DNA of 64,000 nucleotides from Aerococcaceae bacterium DSM 111021 (GTDB lineage Bacteria; Bacillota; Bacilli; Lactobacillales; Aerococcaceae): NCBI GenBank assembly GCA_020112395.1, contig JACCEK010000001.1:1271309-1335308 (forward strand). Direction: 5' to 3'. The notes beneath the pieces are model-generated. The model was not told where the DNA came from. It did not search any database and saw only the letters and a program-made list of their open reading frames with translations. Below, one piece after another: positions 8,081-18,020 of this stretch. A program made the position numbers and the translations under genes. Numbering within the stretch: the first letter of the stretch is position 1; every line of letters starts with the position of its first letter.

Positions 8081-9214
8081 ATGGTACAACAAATAGCAAT
8101 TATCGGCGGAGGGATTGTCGGATCAACTGCCGCTTATTATCTAACTCGAGCAGGATATAAGGTAACAGTCTTTGATAAAGATGAGGGCCAAGCAACACGT
8201 GCCTCAGCTGGAATTATCTGTCCTTGGTTTTCTTTGCGCCGCAATAAGCCATGGTACTTCCTAGTATCAAAGGGAGCGGAATTTTATCATCAATTCATGC
8301 AAGATTTAAAAGACGATGGCTACGATACGGACGCCATCTATCAAATTGACGGTGCTGTAATGATTCGCAACACAGACAAACGCGTCCAAAAAGATCTCGA
8401 TCAAGCCGCTGAAAAGCGTCTGGCATCCCCTTCTATTGGCGACGTCCACAAAATATCTGCAGAAGAAGTTTCGGATTTTTTACCTTTAATTGAATCTCAA
8501 AAACCAGCAACGTGGGTTCAAGGTGGGGGACGTGTCCATGGGGACGCTTTAATTGATACGCTTCATCAAGCAATAAAAGACTTAGGTGGGGAAATTATCA
8601 ATGAAAATGCACAGTTAAAGCAAAAAGGTGGGGATATCGTCATATCAACATCAACAATCGTTTCTCAACAATTCGACCGATTGCTCCTTTCACCTGGTCC
8701 TGGTTTACCCGCTTTATTAGAACCACTTGGTTACAAGGTCGACATTCAAGCGCAAAAAGGCCAACTTTTCGTCATCAAAAACAAAGATTGGGTTAATAAG
8801 CATTGGCCGGTCATTATGCCAACCGGGCAAGGTGACATCATTCCTTTTAATAATGGGGAAATTATTATCGGTGCTACTCATGAAAATGAGCAAGGCAATA
8901 ATTTGGACGTAGATTTATCGGTGCTGAATGACTTACGTGATGAAGCAAGTCAATGGATGCCTAGCTTAAAAGATTATGACATCGTTGAATCTAAAGTCGG
9001 AACACGAGCGCATACCTCTGACTTTTCTGTTTTAGTCGGTGCTGTTCCCGACTTAGATAACGTCTGGGCAATTAGTGGTTTAGGCTCATCAGGTCTAACA
9101 AGTGGTCCTTTTCTAGGATACCAATGGGCTCAACTTATTCAGAATAATTCGTGGGAAATTGACAACAACTCTTTCCCAATAGAAAATTACATCAGTGCTG
9201 AAACCTCTACATAA
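8081..9214 (+). CDS. FAD-dependent oxidoreductase, D-amino-acid oxidase/dehydrogenase (DAO) family
   Basis: A 377-residue flavoprotein. The N terminus has the dinucleotide-binding motif IAIIGGGIVGSTAAYYL, followed by the ASAGIICPWF segment. The C terminus has the second FAD contact, WAISGLGSSGLTSGPFLGY. This is the DadA/ThiO/glycine-oxidase fold, which oxidises amine substrates such as D-amino acids or N-methyl amino acids. The substrate cannot be read from sequence. The ATG at 8063 is rejected because GGAGAAAGGTGAG lies between it and ATG 8081. It is a single gene; a TATAAT lies at 8043-8048. Confidence 0.85.
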   Translation: MVQQIAIIGGGIVGSTAAYYLTRAGYKVTVFDKDEGQATRASAGIICPWFSLRRNKPWYFLVSKGAEFYHQFMQDLKDDGYDTDAIYQIDGAVMIRNTDKRVQKDLDQAAEKRLASPSIGDVHKISAEEVSDFLPLIESQKPATWVQGGGRVHGDALIDTLHQAIKDLGGEIINENAQLKQKGGDIVISTSTIVSQQFDRLLLSPGPGLPALLEPLGYKVDIQAQKGQLFVIKNKDWVNKHWPVIMPTGQGDIIPFNNGEIIIGATHENEQGNNLDVDLSVLNDLRDEASQWMPSLKDYDIVESKVGTRAHTSDFSVLVGAVPDLDNVWAISGLGSSGLTSGPFLGYQWAQLIQNNSWEIDNNSFPIENYISAETST

Positions 9215-9334
9215 TGCTCTATTATCAGTAAATAAATAAGCTTAATATTCATATAGCTGGGTTTTTTTTGGTGGACGTGTTATATTTAAGTCATAAATTA
9301 TTTATTATATTTTTATCCTTAAGGAGGATCTATT

Positions 9335-9709
9335 ATGTGGAAAGAGTTTAAAGGTTTTATTGCAAACGACAGCATTGTAACTATGGCAACTGGTATTATT
9401 ATGGGTACAGCATTTACAGCAATCGTTAATTCATTAGTAAATGATATTTTCATGCCTCTTATTGTAGCAATCACAGGACAAGCTGATGTATCGGGTGTAG
9501 CAATTACAATTGGTAGCACTGAATTAGCTGTAGGTTTATTCTTACAAGCAGTCATCAACTTTATCTTAGTTGCATTATTCTTATACTTAACACTTAAAGC
9601 TTTAGAAAAAGTTCAAAAGAAAAAAATCGTTGCTCCAGACGAAGCGCCATCTGGACCATCTGAAACTGAATTATTAGAAGAAATTTTAGTAGAATTACGT
9701 AAAAAATAA
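9335..9709 (+). CDS. mscL: Large-conductance mechanosensitive channel
   Basis: A 124-residue protein of standard MscL length. It has the cytoplasmic N-terminal helix (WKEFKGFIANDSIVTMATGIIMGTAF), TM1, a short periplasmic-type loop, TM2 (LFLQAVINFILVALFLYL) and a charged C-terminal helix. The pore vents solutes during hypo-osmotic shock. A canonical AAGGAGGATCT precedes the start. It is monocistronic and shares a bidirectional terminator with the convergent regulator gene. Confidence 0.95.
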   Translation: MWKEFKGFIANDSIVTMATGIIMGTAFTAIVNSLVNDIFMPLIVAITGQADVSGVAITIGSTELAVGLFLQAVINFILVALFLYLTLKALEKVQKKKIVAPDEAPSGPSETELLEEILVELRKK

Positions 9710-9724
9710 TTCACTCACTAAAAA

Positions 9725-9758
9725 AGAGCTAGCATCGCTTCGATGCTAGCTCTTTTTA
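9725..9758. terminator. Bidirectional terminator between mscL and the XRE regulator
   Basis: AGAGCTAGCATCG (9725-9737) pairs perfectly with CGATGCTAGCTCT (9741-9753) around a 3-nt loop, with A- and T-rich flanks on each side. Confidence 0.92.
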
Positions 9759-9759
9759 T

Positions 9760-10734
9760 TTACTCTCTATTTTGATTATTAAAGTTGAATAATCCTGATA
9801 TCGCTGCAAAAATCATACTCGCAACTGGCCACACAATCCAACTACGACCCCAATCTTGTGTGATAAAGCTATATCCAAGGAATAGAGCTGTTATTAAAGG
9901 CCAATATATGCCTGCGAGTCTGTCTTCCATCTCATCGCCGTCACCCTTTTGATTTTGGCTCTCTAGTAACGTAGAGAAACTTCCCCAAAAAATTCCAGAA
10001 GTTATCAACATGTAAATTGCTAGGGAGACAATCGCCAGAAAGATACCGATAATATAGCCATTATTTGCTTCCGCAAAACGTTGAAAAGCTAAATTAATGA
10101 CAACTAAAGGAATCACACTCGTAATAATTAAGGCAACGCCAAAGGCTAACTGACGCGTATAAACTGGATGGTACGTCTCTTTTTCTTTCTCTAAAAAGCC
10201 TCTCACGCCGAATTCCAACTCAAACGGCTGATCATCTAAAAACTCATAACTATGCATTCTCATCGACGCAAAGATTAGTAACCCGACTCCTATTGCTACC
10301 AATAAGAATAATAAGCCCAGACCTAATGCTTGACCTACATTCTCTGGAATCATATTTTGAATGGCTGGTGCTGTTAGAACAACAATGGGAATCGCACTAC
10401 TAATTAAGAATACGACTGCCAAACCAATACGATGAGCAAATTCTGCCTGATCTTCTAAATACTGATTTGCCGTTTCAAGGGATACAGATACCCATTCTTC
10501 ATCAGGCAACTCAACCTCTTCAATCTCATCACTAACATGCTCATCATTCAAAAGATAATCCGTTGTGACTCCAAATACTTTAGAGAGTTTAAGGATTTTA
10601 TTCAGATCTGGTGTCGATTGTGCCCCTTCCCATTTGGACACTGATTGGCGACTGACATTCAATCTTTCTGCTAAGTCCTCTTGCGTCATGTGATGTTTCT
10701 TTCGCAAGTGGATAATTTTGTCTGCTAGAATCAT
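9760..10734 (-). CDS. Membrane-bound XRE-family transcriptional regulator
   Basis: A 324-residue protein. The N-terminal HTH (about residues 5-60) reads MTQEDLAERLNVSRQSVSKWE...TPDLNKILKLSKVFGVTTDYLL. After an acidic linker come about six hydrophobic segments in two or three hairpins, so the DNA-binding domain is tethered to the membrane. This plan recurs in Firmicutes regulators that sense envelope or stress signals; the signal here is unknown. ATG 10734 is chosen because AAGGAG lies 10 bp upstream, while the GTG at 10743 is too close to it. It is transcribed alone. Confidence 0.8.
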   Translation of the reverse strand: MILADKIIHLRKKHHMTQEDLAERLNVSRQSVSKWEGAQSTPDLNKILKLSKVFGVTTDYLLNDEHVSDEIEEVELPDEEWVSVSLETANQYLEDQAEFAHRIGLAVVFLISSAIPIVVLTAPAIQNMIPENVGQALGLGLLFLLVAIGVGLLIFASMRMHSYEFLDDQPFELEFGVRGFLEKEKETYHPVYTRQLAFGVALIITSVIPLVVINLAFQRFAEANNGYIIGIFLAIVSLAIYMLITSGIFWGSFSTLLESQNQKGDGDEMEDRLAGIYWPLITALFLGYSFITQDWGRSWIVWPVASMIFAAISGLFNFNNQNRE

Positions 10735-11011
10735 GGTCAACACTCCTTATGGTATTGTCTTCTGTGTCTTTTTCTTACCTTTATTATCCCTTATTTTGCG
10801 GTTGCAGGCTATACAGCGCACTGTATAATTGCGCACCCACCAGTTGCGAATGCTTGTTTATCAACATTTAATAAATCTTCATCACTTTTAAAAGCAATAC
10901 TTCTATATATCCTCATTATATACTTGTTTTCACTTTATTGATAATAATCAACAAAAAAACCCCCAGTCAGCATGCGCCTCTGCGGATTTAATCTCAATGA
11001 CTATTCACTTA

Positions 11012-11563
11012 TTAACGAAAGGTACAATCTAAGTCATGGTCATTAATAATACCAATCGCTTGAAGGTATGAGTAAATTGTCACACTTCCGATAAATTTAA
11101 AGCCTCGCTTTTTCATATCTTTAGTTACCGCATCACTTAACGCACTTTGTGTTGGTCGCTCATTCGATAAACTCAACACTTGCTTACCATCCACAAAGCC
11201 CCAAATATAATGATCAAATGAACCGAACTCCTCTTGTACTTTTATAAAAGCCTGTGCGTTCGCAATAGCTGCTTTTATTTTTCCTTTATGCCGAATAATA
11301 CCGGCATCATTCGCCAAGCGTTCGATATCTTCCTCTCCATAATTTGCCACTTTCTGGTAGTCAAAGTGATCAAAGGCGTTTAAGAAGTTTTCTTTTTTTG
11401 AGAGAACAAGTTGCCAAGACAAGCCTACATGAAAGCTTTCTAATATCAACCATTGATATAACAATTGGTCCTCATGCTCCGGTACACCCCAGATATGATC
11501 ATGGTATTCAACGTAATAATCAGGTTTACCAGCAATCCACTCACATCGTTTACTCTCTGCCAC
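11012..11563 (-). CDS. tag: DNA-3-methyladenine glycosylase I
   Basis: A 183-residue Tag-family base excision enzyme that removes 3-methyladenine from alkylated DNA. Conserved pieces are RCEWIAGKPDYYVEYHDHIWG at the N terminus, ESFHVGLSWQLVLSKKENF, the GIIRHKGKIKAAIANA segment, and the C-terminal KKRGFKFIGSVTIYSYLQAIGIINDHDLDC, where the Cys and His can form the zinc-binding set with the N-terminal Cys and His. It starts 14 bp after the YdcF-like gene and is probably co-transcribed. Confidence 0.93.
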   Translation of the reverse strand: MAESKRCEWIAGKPDYYVEYHDHIWGVPEHEDQLLYQWLILESFHVGLSWQLVLSKKENFLNAFDHFDYQKVANYGEEDIERLANDAGIIRHKGKIKAAIANAQAFIKVQEEFGSFDHYIWGFVDGKQVLSLSNERPTQSALSDAVTKDMKKRGFKFIGSVTIYSYLQAIGIINDHDLDCTFR

Positions 11564-11577
11564 TTATCCCACTCTCC

Positions 11578-12591
11578 TTAATTTAAAATCTCAAACAGCC
11601 CTTGCGCAATTAATAATATAATAAAAGCATAATTCAACTCGCGTGTAAGCAAGATATACGCCACATATTCACGAATAATCGAAAATGGCCATAAATATAT
11701 CGGTGTCCCCGCCCCTTGGTAATATGCTTTGAACCGACTTTGACGAGCGATATAATTCGACCGCATTAAGTGAAAACGACTTGTTATGACGGTCACTTTC
11801 CCTGATAAGCGGTGCTTCTTAATAAGAGCACTCGCGTTTGTAAAGTTCTCGTCTGTATTCTTAGCATAAGGCTCTAATATAATATCTTCAGCTGGGATTC
11901 CTTTTTGAATTAAATAATTCTCCATTCCCTCAGCCTCAGAATAAGTCGACTGATGTTGCGGTCCACCGGTCACGATAATCGTCACTTGGGATTGTGTCTG
12001 GCTTTTTTGTTTGTAGTACACTTGAACCGCTTTGTCCAAGCGACGTCTCAAGACATTCGTGACATTGTCAATATCATCCAACTGACTCCCTAAGACCAGC
12101 AAAATGGTCGCCTGCTTGCCTCTGGACCACAAACTAATCGCAAAATTCAAACAAATATAACACAAGAAAGTCCCCACAAAGTAAATCGACAAATAAATAT
12201 AAATCCCGATTATCTCTTGAATTTGAATATCATTCAACCGCAACAAAGCCCAAATCGTTGCACCTACAAAGATTAATAAGGTAAAAGCCAACAGTAGATT
12301 AAATATCGTTCTAAATATCTTAGGTGAAGGCTGCTTGACCGTCTTATTAATCGCTAACACAGCAATCAACAACAAGACAAAAGGTACTGCCGCAATGAAG
12401 AAGCCACTCACAATATATAAGAAATACCTAAACATAAAGACAGGCGTCCAATTACTTTGCAAGATTAAGCCCATCAAGAAACTATTCATGCCGTATAATG
12501 CCAAGGCAGACGGTTGAAGCCAAGAATAGTTCGTAACAAAAGAGAGAAGAAATAGCATCAAAAATACAATTGCAATTCCATACAATAGCAC
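11578..12591 (-). CDS. YdcF/SanA-family (DUF218) membrane protein
   Basis: A 337-residue protein with five to six N-terminal membrane segments (to about residue 165), then a soluble DUF218 domain. The domain begins ATILLVLGSQLDD, with VTIIVTGGPQHQSTYSEAEGMENYLIQKGIPAEDIILEPYAKNTDEN and VTVITSRFHLMRS. Members of this fold are linked to cell-envelope integrity, and Firmicutes versions share this multi-TM plan; the substrate is not known. The start is GTG with GAGGAGGG 6 bp upstream. It lies 28 bp downstream of rsmI, so it is in the same run. Confidence 0.8.
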   Translation of the reverse strand: MLLYGIAIVFLMLFLLSFVTNYSWLQPSALALYGMNSFLMGLILQSNWTPVFMFRYFLYIVSGFFIAAVPFVLLLIAVLAINKTVKQPSPKIFRTIFNLLLAFTLLIFVGATIWALLRLNDIQIQEIIGIYIYLSIYFVGTFLCYICLNFAISLWSRGKQATILLVLGSQLDDIDNVTNVLRRRLDKAVQVYYKQKSQTQSQVTIIVTGGPQHQSTYSEAEGMENYLIQKGIPAEDIILEPYAKNTDENFTNASALIKKHRLSGKVTVITSRFHLMRSNYIARQSRFKAYYQGAGTPIYLWPFSIIREYVAYILLTRELNYAFIILLIAQGLFEILN

Positions 12592-12619
12592 CGCTGTCCC
12601 TCCTCTACATATTTTTCTT

Positions 12620-13498
12620 CTATGTTAAGTCATGATAATCATTATATACAATTTGTTTTTTCACTTCACGAATTTTGGCTACTTCTTTAATCGCATCTTT
12701 CGCCTGAATCCCTTTAGTCGACATAATTAACTCTACGTGTTCCTTATAAGGCAAAGCAGACACCGCCTCTTCTTGGGAAGCTTCTAGTGTGCCACCTTCA
12801 ATTAACAAAACACACTCGCCTTTAAGCTCACGCCCTTGAACATCGTTACTCACTTCACTTGCACTCCCGCGAATATATTCCTCATACCGCTTAGTCAATT
12901 CACGCCCAATGACCACTCGCGTGTCCTCACCTAAATGAGTGACAATTTGAGCAACAGCTTGTTTGATACGATACGGCGACTCATAAAAAATCGCAGTCTC
13001 ATCACGTTGCCCTACAATCTCAAGCGCTGCTTTTTGGTCTGATTTCCCTCGAGGGAAGAATCCGTAATATGTAAACTGCTCACTTGGTAATCCAGATGCT
13101 ACTAATGCCGTTAATGCCGCATTCGCTCCCGGTAAAGCTACAACCGACAACTCTTCTTCAAGACATGCTTGAACTAAAGGTTGACCCGGATCATTGATTA
13201 AAGGCATTCCCGCGTCACTCACTAAAGCAATCATCTTGCCGTCCTGCAATTCCTTAACCCAAGCCGTCACTTCATTACTACGTGAATGTTCATGAAAACT
13301 ACGTAAGTTCGCTTGAATATCAAAGTGATTCAGTAACTTAATCGTATTTCGCGTATCTTCAGCTAAGACGATATCGGCATCCTTTAAGATATTCACTGCT
13401 CTAAAGGTCATATCTTCCAAATTACCAATAGGCGTTGGAACTAAATATAATATACCTGCTTCTTGTTGTTGGAAACTATGTTGTTGCACCTTTATCAT
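12620..13498 (-). CDS. rsmI: 16S rRNA (cytidine(1402)-2'-O)-methyltransferase
   Basis: A 292-residue tetrapyrrole-methylase-fold enzyme that 2'-O-methylates C1402 in the decoding centre of 16S rRNA. Signatures are [67 protein letters not shown] and FYGFFPRG-like YYGFFPRGK. Its start overlaps the GIY-YIG gene by 23 bp. The yabA-trmN-giy-rsmI order is a standard Firmicutes block. Confidence 0.95.
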   Translation of the reverse strand: MIKVQQHSFQQQEAGILYLVPTPIGNLEDMTFRAVNILKDADIVLAEDTRNTIKLLNHFDIQANLRSFHEHSRSNEVTAWVKELQDGKMIALVSDAGMPLINDPGQPLVQACLEEELSVVALPGANAALTALVASGLPSEQFTYYGFFPRGKSDQKAALEIVGQRDETAIFYESPYRIKQAVAQIVTHLGEDTRVVIGRELTKRYEEYIRGSASEVSNDVQGRELKGECVLLIEGGTLEASQEEAVSALPYKEHVELIMSTKGIQAKDAIKEVAKIREVKKQIVYNDYHDLT

Positions 13499-13847
13499 GC
13501 TCCTCTATTTGCTCATTGTTAACACTTACTTCGTCAGTAAATTTATTCACTAACACTAATTGTTGGCTGTTAACGTCGCTTTGTCCGTGTTCTTTTAAAT
13601 ATCTTTCCTTCTGTGGTCGAGTCAGGCGCTTGAACTTCGCCTCAGCACTCATCGCGCGTGATTTCGTATCCCAACGCTCAGCATAAATCATTCGAACAGG
13701 AAGCCGCTTACGAACCCGCGTGTACTTAGCCCCTTTACCTTCATTATGTGTCGCTAAGCGATTCGCTAAATCAACCGTATACCCCCCATACAAGGTACCA
13801 TCTTGACAATACAATACATAAAAGTAGAAAGCCCGCTTAGTTGCCAT
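13476..13847 (-). CDS. GIY-YIG nuclease superfamily protein (YhbQ/YazA type)
   Basis: A 123-residue protein. The first 80 residues form the GIY-YIG domain: [29 protein letters not shown], then [19 protein letters not shown] and the catalytic-region glutamate in [17 protein letters not shown]. Small single-domain members occur beside rsmI in many Firmicutes; a structure-specific DNA nuclease role is inferred for the group. The C-terminal 40 residues are polar and overlap the rsmI start. It also overlaps the upstream methyltransferase gene by 11 bp, so translation is coupled. Confidence 0.9.
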   Translation of the reverse strand: MATKRAFYFYVLYCQDGTLYGGYTVDLANRLATHNEGKGAKYTRVRKRLPVRMIYAERWDTKSRAMSAEAKFKRLTRPQKERYLKEHGQSDVNSQQLVLVNKFTDEVSVNNEQIEEHDKGATT

Positions 13848-14598
13848 TATATATCGCCTTCAGTGCATCCGTGTAGTCACCATTATCCCCATGAACAATA
13901 ATTGGTGGTTCAATCTTCACACCTCGACGCCCTCCGCGGTAGATGGCTTCAATTAACACACCATTAGCATCCAGATCCTTTTTAGGATGAATAAACTGAA
14001 TCCGATGAATGCTAAAGTGATATGCTAATAATGTCTCCATCAAATCATCCAACCGACTTGGACGATGAACAATAAAGAGTTTCCCTTTTTGACGCATAAT
14101 TTGACTCGCTTTTTTAACCCATTGGTCCAAAGTCAAAGTCAGTTCATGACGTGCTAAAGCATGACTTGTTAACTGATGCGTCGCATCCGTATCATCCACT
14201 AAAAAATACGGTGGGTTACAACTAATCACGTCATACAAATCCCCAGGCGTATAGACAATCTCATTAATATCACCTTGTAGAAACGAGATTTGCTTCTCTT
14301 TATCATTCCACTTGGCACTTCGCCTAGCCATATCTACTAAGGGTTCTTGCAACTCAATCCCTTGTAACGGCGCCTCTGTCCTATAAGACAAGAGTAGTGG
14401 AATCACACCATTTCCGCTACAAAAATCAAGATACTTAAAGTTATTCCGTTTAGGTAATTTAATAAAATCCGCCAACAACAATGCATCCACTGACAAAGTG
14501 AAATACTCTGGACTTTGGATAATACCTAATTTACCTTCTAAAAATGAATCAACTCGTTCGGTTGAATGAACGAGTTGTGATTTATTTTGAACATTCAT
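13837..14598 (-). CDS. tRNA1(Val) A37 N6-methyltransferase-like protein (TrmN6 family)
   Basis: A 253-residue SAM-dependent methyltransferase. It has SAM motif I ([16 protein letters not shown]), the acidic [12 protein letters not shown] strand, and the N6-adenine catalytic motif NPPYF. A nearby [14 protein letters not shown] and a C-terminal strand complete the Rossmann domain. The family methylates A37 of tRNA-Val in enteric bacteria. ATG 14598 is preferred over TTG 14604 because GAGGAGG lies 7 bp upstream of it. Its neighbours are yabA on one side and the GIY-YIG gene on the other. Confidence 0.88.
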   Translation of the reverse strand: MNVQNKSQLVHSTERVDSFLEGKLGIIQSPEYFTLSVDALLLADFIKLPKRNNFKYLDFCSGNGVIPLLLSYRTEAPLQGIELQEPLVDMARRSAKWNDKEKQISFLQGDINEIVYTPGDLYDVISCNPPYFLVDDTDATHQLTSHALARHELTLTLDQWVKKASQIMRQKGKLFIVHRPSRLDDLMETLLAYHFSIHRIQFIHPKKDLDANGVLIEAIYRGGRRGVKIEPPIIVHGDNGDYTDALKAIYNGN

Positions 14599-14623
14599 GA
14601 ACAAGCCTCCTCAATAATGTATA

Positions 14624-14983
14624 TTATGAACGATTTTCTAAACGCTCGAGAATTTCTTGGCAGAACAGACACTGCTCATTGGAAGAACGACGTGATCCAA
14701 AGAATTCATGACAAACATGAATCCCTTCATTGTAAAAACCTAAAAGACTGTCCCGACCGCTACTTGTCTGACTCCCAGTCTCCCCTTCAGAATCCTCTTC
14801 GTGAGTATCTGTTTGAGTCTTAATTAACAAACTTTTTAAATCATTATTGCTCATACGCAATTTGTTATTCTCTTCTACTAAGTTATCAATAACTTCTCGC
14901 AGCTGTGCCACCGTATCACTTAACTGAAGCAAATGCGTCTCTGCTTCATCAAACATCTCTAAGTAATTATTTTTGTCTTCCAT
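14624..14983 (-). CDS. yabA: Replication initiation control protein YabA
   Basis: A 119-residue protein with an N-terminal leucine-zipper coiled coil (about residues 10-60) and a C-terminal zinc-binding domain containing HVCHEFFG and CLFCQEIL. YabA binds DnaA and DnaN and restrains re-initiation. The start at ATG 14983 is chosen (AGAGAGGG upstream); the GTG at 14995 would overlap the ribosome site. It follows holB by 32 bp, the usual order. Its presence matters for the DnaA-box cluster at 29.7 kb. Confidence 0.93.
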   Translation of the reverse strand: MEDKNNYLEMFDEAETHLLQLSDTVAQLREVIDNLVEENNKLRMSNNDLKSLLIKTQTDTHEEDSEGETGSQTSSGRDSLLGFYNEGIHVCHEFFGSRRSSNEQCLFCQEILERLENRS

Positions 14984-15014
14984 TTTTTGGCACACCCTCT
15001 CTTTTAAAAATATA

Positions 15015-15974
15015 TTATTGGCTTGCTAAGATGGCAAGACGTTCCGTGGCTAGCTGAGGCGAAACATTTGCCTGTAATCGTTGTTTCGTCTCGATAATCA
15101 AATCATTTAGATTCAATATATGCGCTAACTGCGGTTGTTTTGTTTTAATCACTTCATTAATAAAATATGGTTGAATTAAACTCTCATCTTCTGTATTCGA
15201 CAATATTCTTAACATACTATGGTTTAAAATTAATAAATAATCCATTCCATCTAAAGCTTGTTGAACGTTCAACGTGTTTTTAAGTTGTGTTTGAACTAAG
15301 ATAACAGCGTGAAGATTGCCATGTGCCAATGTTGAATAAAAGTAATTCAACGCTTTAAACCAATTCGAAACGACTGCTTCATCATAATCGCTGACAAAAC
15401 GCTCTGCTGCTTCCGATGACATCTTCGCAAAAATCCGTGCATGTGCTTCCGATACACCTGCATCAACAAAGTAAGCCGTACGCTCAGTCGAATTCGCTCT
15501 CGGAAAATGAATCGCTTGAACCCTTGATTGAATCGTTGGGAGTAAATTACTTTTAGCTTGTGTATATAGAACTAAATAAACACCTTCAACCGGTTCTTCT
15601 AAAAAGGTTAACAGTGCATTCGCACTTGATGGATTCATCGTTTCTGCTTGTTCAATCACAGCCAGTTTAAAATCACTTTCAATCGAACTCGTTGATAGCC
15701 ATTCTTTCAATTCACGAATTTGATTCACTCGAATAGATTGACCATCTGGTTGAATATTTATGACGTCCGCTAATTGATTTGCTTCTGCCTTTTGACAATG
15801 CTCACACACCCCACAAGGCGTGCCCTCTTCGTCTTTATTCAAACAGCCTAATGCTTTAACTAACTCCGTTGAAACGTGTTGCTTACCTTCATAATCATCT
15901 CCAGTAAAGACATATCCATGAACAAGTCGGTTTTGGTGAATTAATTCATAAAAATGCTGACTTAATCTCCCCAT
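15015..15974 (-). CDS. holB: DNA polymerase III delta' subunit
   Basis: A 319-residue AAA+ clamp-loader subunit. It has the four-cysteine zinc module (CLNKDEEGTPCGVCEHC, about residues 43-59), the INQIRELKEWLST-like segment and the ESDFKLAVIEQAETMNPSSANALLTFLEEP sensor region. There is no Walker A lysine, as expected for delta'. It is in an operon with tmk and darA upstream and yabA downstream. Confidence 0.92.
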   Translation of the reverse strand: MGRLSQHFYELIHQNRLVHGYVFTGDDYEGKQHVSTELVKALGCLNKDEEGTPCGVCEHCQKAEANQLADVINIQPDGQSIRVNQIRELKEWLSTSSIESDFKLAVIEQAETMNPSSANALLTFLEEPVEGVYLVLYTQAKSNLLPTIQSRVQAIHFPRANSTERTAYFVDAGVSEAHARIFAKMSSEAAERFVSDYDEAVVSNWFKALNYFYSTLAHGNLHAVILVQTQLKNTLNVQQALDGMDYLLILNHSMLRILSNTEDESLIQPYFINEVIKTKQPQLAHILNLNDLIIETKQRLQANVSPQLATERLAILASQ

Positions 15975-15989
15975 TTTTACACCTCTAGC

Positions 15990-16319
15990 CTAGAATCGGT
16001 AGAAGCTATCAATTGGTAATACGAACACAATCGCGCCACCTACTTCAACCTTCATCGGAAATGACGTTGCTACTTCTAAGTTCATATCTAAGTTCGCTGG
16101 GTAAGCGACAACTTGTTCACGTTGTTGTGAACATTCGCGAATAATATCCATCACATTGTCCACATTATCATCTTCAACCCCGACTAAAAATGTCGTATTC
16201 CCATGCTTTAAAAATCCCCCCGTACTACTTAACTTAGTAGCCGAGATGTTGGCCTCACGAAACGCATTCCCTAATACAGCTTCATCTTGGTCTTGTACAA
16301 TTGCAATGACTAATTTCAT
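15990..16319 (-). CDS. darA: Cyclic-di-AMP receptor protein (DarA/PstA)
   Basis: A 109-residue PII-like protein. It starts MKLVIAIVQDQDE and carries the STGGFLKHGNTTFLVGVED loop and the closing GGAIVFVLPIDSFYRF, all diagnostic of the c-di-AMP binding DarA/PstA family. It is trimeric in known members. It sits between tmk and holB, its standard place in Bacilli. The downstream partner of the signal is not defined for the family. Confidence 0.93.
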   Translation of the reverse strand: MKLVIAIVQDQDEAVLGNAFREANISATKLSSTGGFLKHGNTTFLVGVEDDNVDNVMDIIRECSQQREQVVAYPANLDMNLEVATSFPMKVEVGGAIVFVLPIDSFYRF

Positions 16320-16332
16320 GATGATCCTCCTC

Positions 16333-16968
16333 TTATTCTATAAGTTCCTTGTCTTTTAAAACGGATAAACACTCTTTAGCAACTTCTTGAACGCTTTGAT
16401 TACCATTCACTAATACGATACGATCATTCTCTCTCTCAAAATTCAAGAAAGCTTCGCGTACCATTTGGTGAAAGTCAATACTCTCTTGATCTAAACGGTC
16501 AAATTGTCTCTGGCCTCGCGCTTTGTAGATGCGCTCTAAACCAACTTCCGCTGGAACATCTACCAACAATGTTAATTCAGGCATATGGTCTTCAATCCCG
16601 AATTTGTTAATCGCCCAAATCTCTTCAACAGGAATGCCTCGCGCAATCCCTTGGTATGCGATCGAGCTATCCACAAATCGATCAGTAATAACAATCTGAC
16701 CACGTTCTATCGCTGGTAAAACTGTCTCGATTAGATGCTGACGGCGACTTGCCGCGAATAACAATGCTTCCGTACGTGCATCCATGGCTGTGTTATCTAC
16801 ATCCAAAATCACTTCACGAATGCGTTCAGCAATTGGACTCCCGCCCGGTTCTCTTGTTGTAAGAACATCGTAGCCTTTTGCTTCTAACATTTTTTTTAAC
16901 TCTCGTACTACACTTGTCTTACCTGATCCATCAGGTCCTTCAAGTGAGATAAATTTCCCTTTAGTCAT
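16333..16968 (-). CDS. tmk: Thymidylate kinase
   Basis: A 211-residue dTMP kinase. It has the P-loop LEGPDGSGKTSVVREL, the DR(E/F) substrate motif TTREPGGSPIAERIREVIL, RTEALLFAASRRQHLIETVLPA and the lid region ARGQRQFDRLDQE. It makes dTDP for DNA synthesis. It has a good ribosome site (GGAGTGTAGAG) and is 18 bp from recR. Confidence 0.95.
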   Translation of the reverse strand: MTKGKFISLEGPDGSGKTSVVRELKKMLEAKGYDVLTTREPGGSPIAERIREVILDVDNTAMDARTEALLFAASRRQHLIETVLPAIERGQIVITDRFVDSSIAYQGIARGIPVEEIWAINKFGIEDHMPELTLLVDVPAEVGLERIYKARGQRQFDRLDQESIDFHQMVREAFLNFERENDRIVLVNGNQSVQEVAKECLSVLKDKELIE

Positions 16969-16986
16969 CTCTACACTCCAACTCTT

Positions 16987-17583
16987 TTATAACTCGCGTC
17001 GCCCTTCAATGGCTCTAAACAAAGTCATTTCATCTGCATATTCAATATCACTACCAACAGATAAACCGTGAGCAAGGCGTGTTACTTTGATTCCAGCAGG
17101 TTTGATTAAACGAGATAAATACATGGCAGTTGCTTCACCTTCAGCCGTCGCATTTGTCGCTATAATCACTTCTTTAATCGTCTCATCTTCAAGTCGCTTA
17201 ATTAAACTTGGAATGTTTAAATCCTCCGGTCCTGTACCCTCCATTGGTGACAACACGCCACCTAACACATGATACAATCCTCTGAACTCTTGCATTCGCT
17301 CCATTGACATAACATCTCGTGTATCTTCAACAACAAGCACTTGACTACGGTCACGACTCTCATCCGTACAAACAATACACGGATCAGAATCAGTAATATT
17401 CCCGCAAATACTGCAATGTGTCAAATCGCGTTTCGCATTAATTAAATTTTGTGCGAACTCCAAAACATCTGTCTCGTTCATATCAAGCACATAGAAAGCA
17501 TGTCTTGCAGCTGATTTTGCTCCAATACCTGGTAATTTTGTAAACGAATTAATCAACTTCGCAATTGGCGCGGGATATTGCAT
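16987..17583 (-). CDS. recR: Recombination protein RecR
   Basis: A 198-residue protein: the N-terminal helix-hairpin-helix ([23 protein letters not shown]), the C4 zinc finger ([16 protein letters not shown]), then the Toprim domain with [13 protein letters not shown] and [14 protein letters not shown]. It acts with RecO/RecF in gap repair. It is transcribed after ybaB with an 18-bp gap, the conserved dnaX-ybaB-recR order. Confidence 0.96.
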   Translation of the reverse strand: MQYPAPIAKLINSFTKLPGIGAKSAARHAFYVLDMNETDVLEFAQNLINAKRDLTHCSICGNITDSDPCIVCTDESRDRSQVLVVEDTRDVMSMERMQEFRGLYHVLGGVLSPMEGTGPEDLNIPSLIKRLEDETIKEVIIATNATAEGEATAMYLSRLIKPAGIKVTRLAHGLSVGSDIEYADEMTLFRAIEGRREL

Positions 17584-17601
17584 ACAGTCTCCTACTTTCT
17601 A

Positions 17602-17928
17602 TTAAAACGGTAAGTTTAATCCTTGTGTATATTTCCCTAAACGCTCTTCAGTCGCTTTATCAACCTGCGCTAAAGCATCGTTCACAGTTACAATTACTAA
17701 GTCTTGTAACATTTCAATATCTTCTGGATCTACTAAAGCTTCTTTAATATCTAATTCAACAATTTGCTTTGTTCCTGTTACTTTTACATTTACTAAATTG
17801 TTATTGTCTGATGCCTCAAAGATTGTTGTTTCAATTGATTTTTGCTCTTTTTCCATATCTTTTTGCATTTTCTGCATCTTTTGCATCATACCTTGCATAT
17901 TTCCCATATTACCCATTCCACGTGCCAT
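17602..17928 (-). CDS. YbaB/EbfC nucleoid-associated protein
   Basis: A 108-residue protein with a Met/Gln/Lys-rich N terminus (MQGMMQKMQKMQKDMEK) and the YbaB core containing VNVKVTGTKQIVELDIKEALVDPEDIEMLQDL. It binds DNA as a dimer and always travels with recR. Its start has AAGGAGAG upstream. A TGGTAAACT extended -10 (about 17973) lies ahead, so it may start the ybaB-recR-tmk-darA-holB-yabA transcript. Confidence 0.92.
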   Translation of the reverse strand: MARGMGNMGNMQGMMQKMQKMQKDMEKEQKSIETTIFEASDNNNLVNVKVTGTKQIVELDIKEALVDPEDIEMLQDLVIVTVNDALAQVDKATEERLGKYTQGLNLPF

Positions 17929-18020
17929 AAATAAATCTCTCCTTTTTCTTATACTCTTAGTTTACCATATTTAGGCTCTTTTTGCGTTGCCTTCGCTTGA
18001 CGATTTCATTGTTATTTTCT

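Noticed and set aside
10950..11011. Terminator after tag
   Set aside because: A T tract exists on the minus strand, but I could not form a convincing stem.
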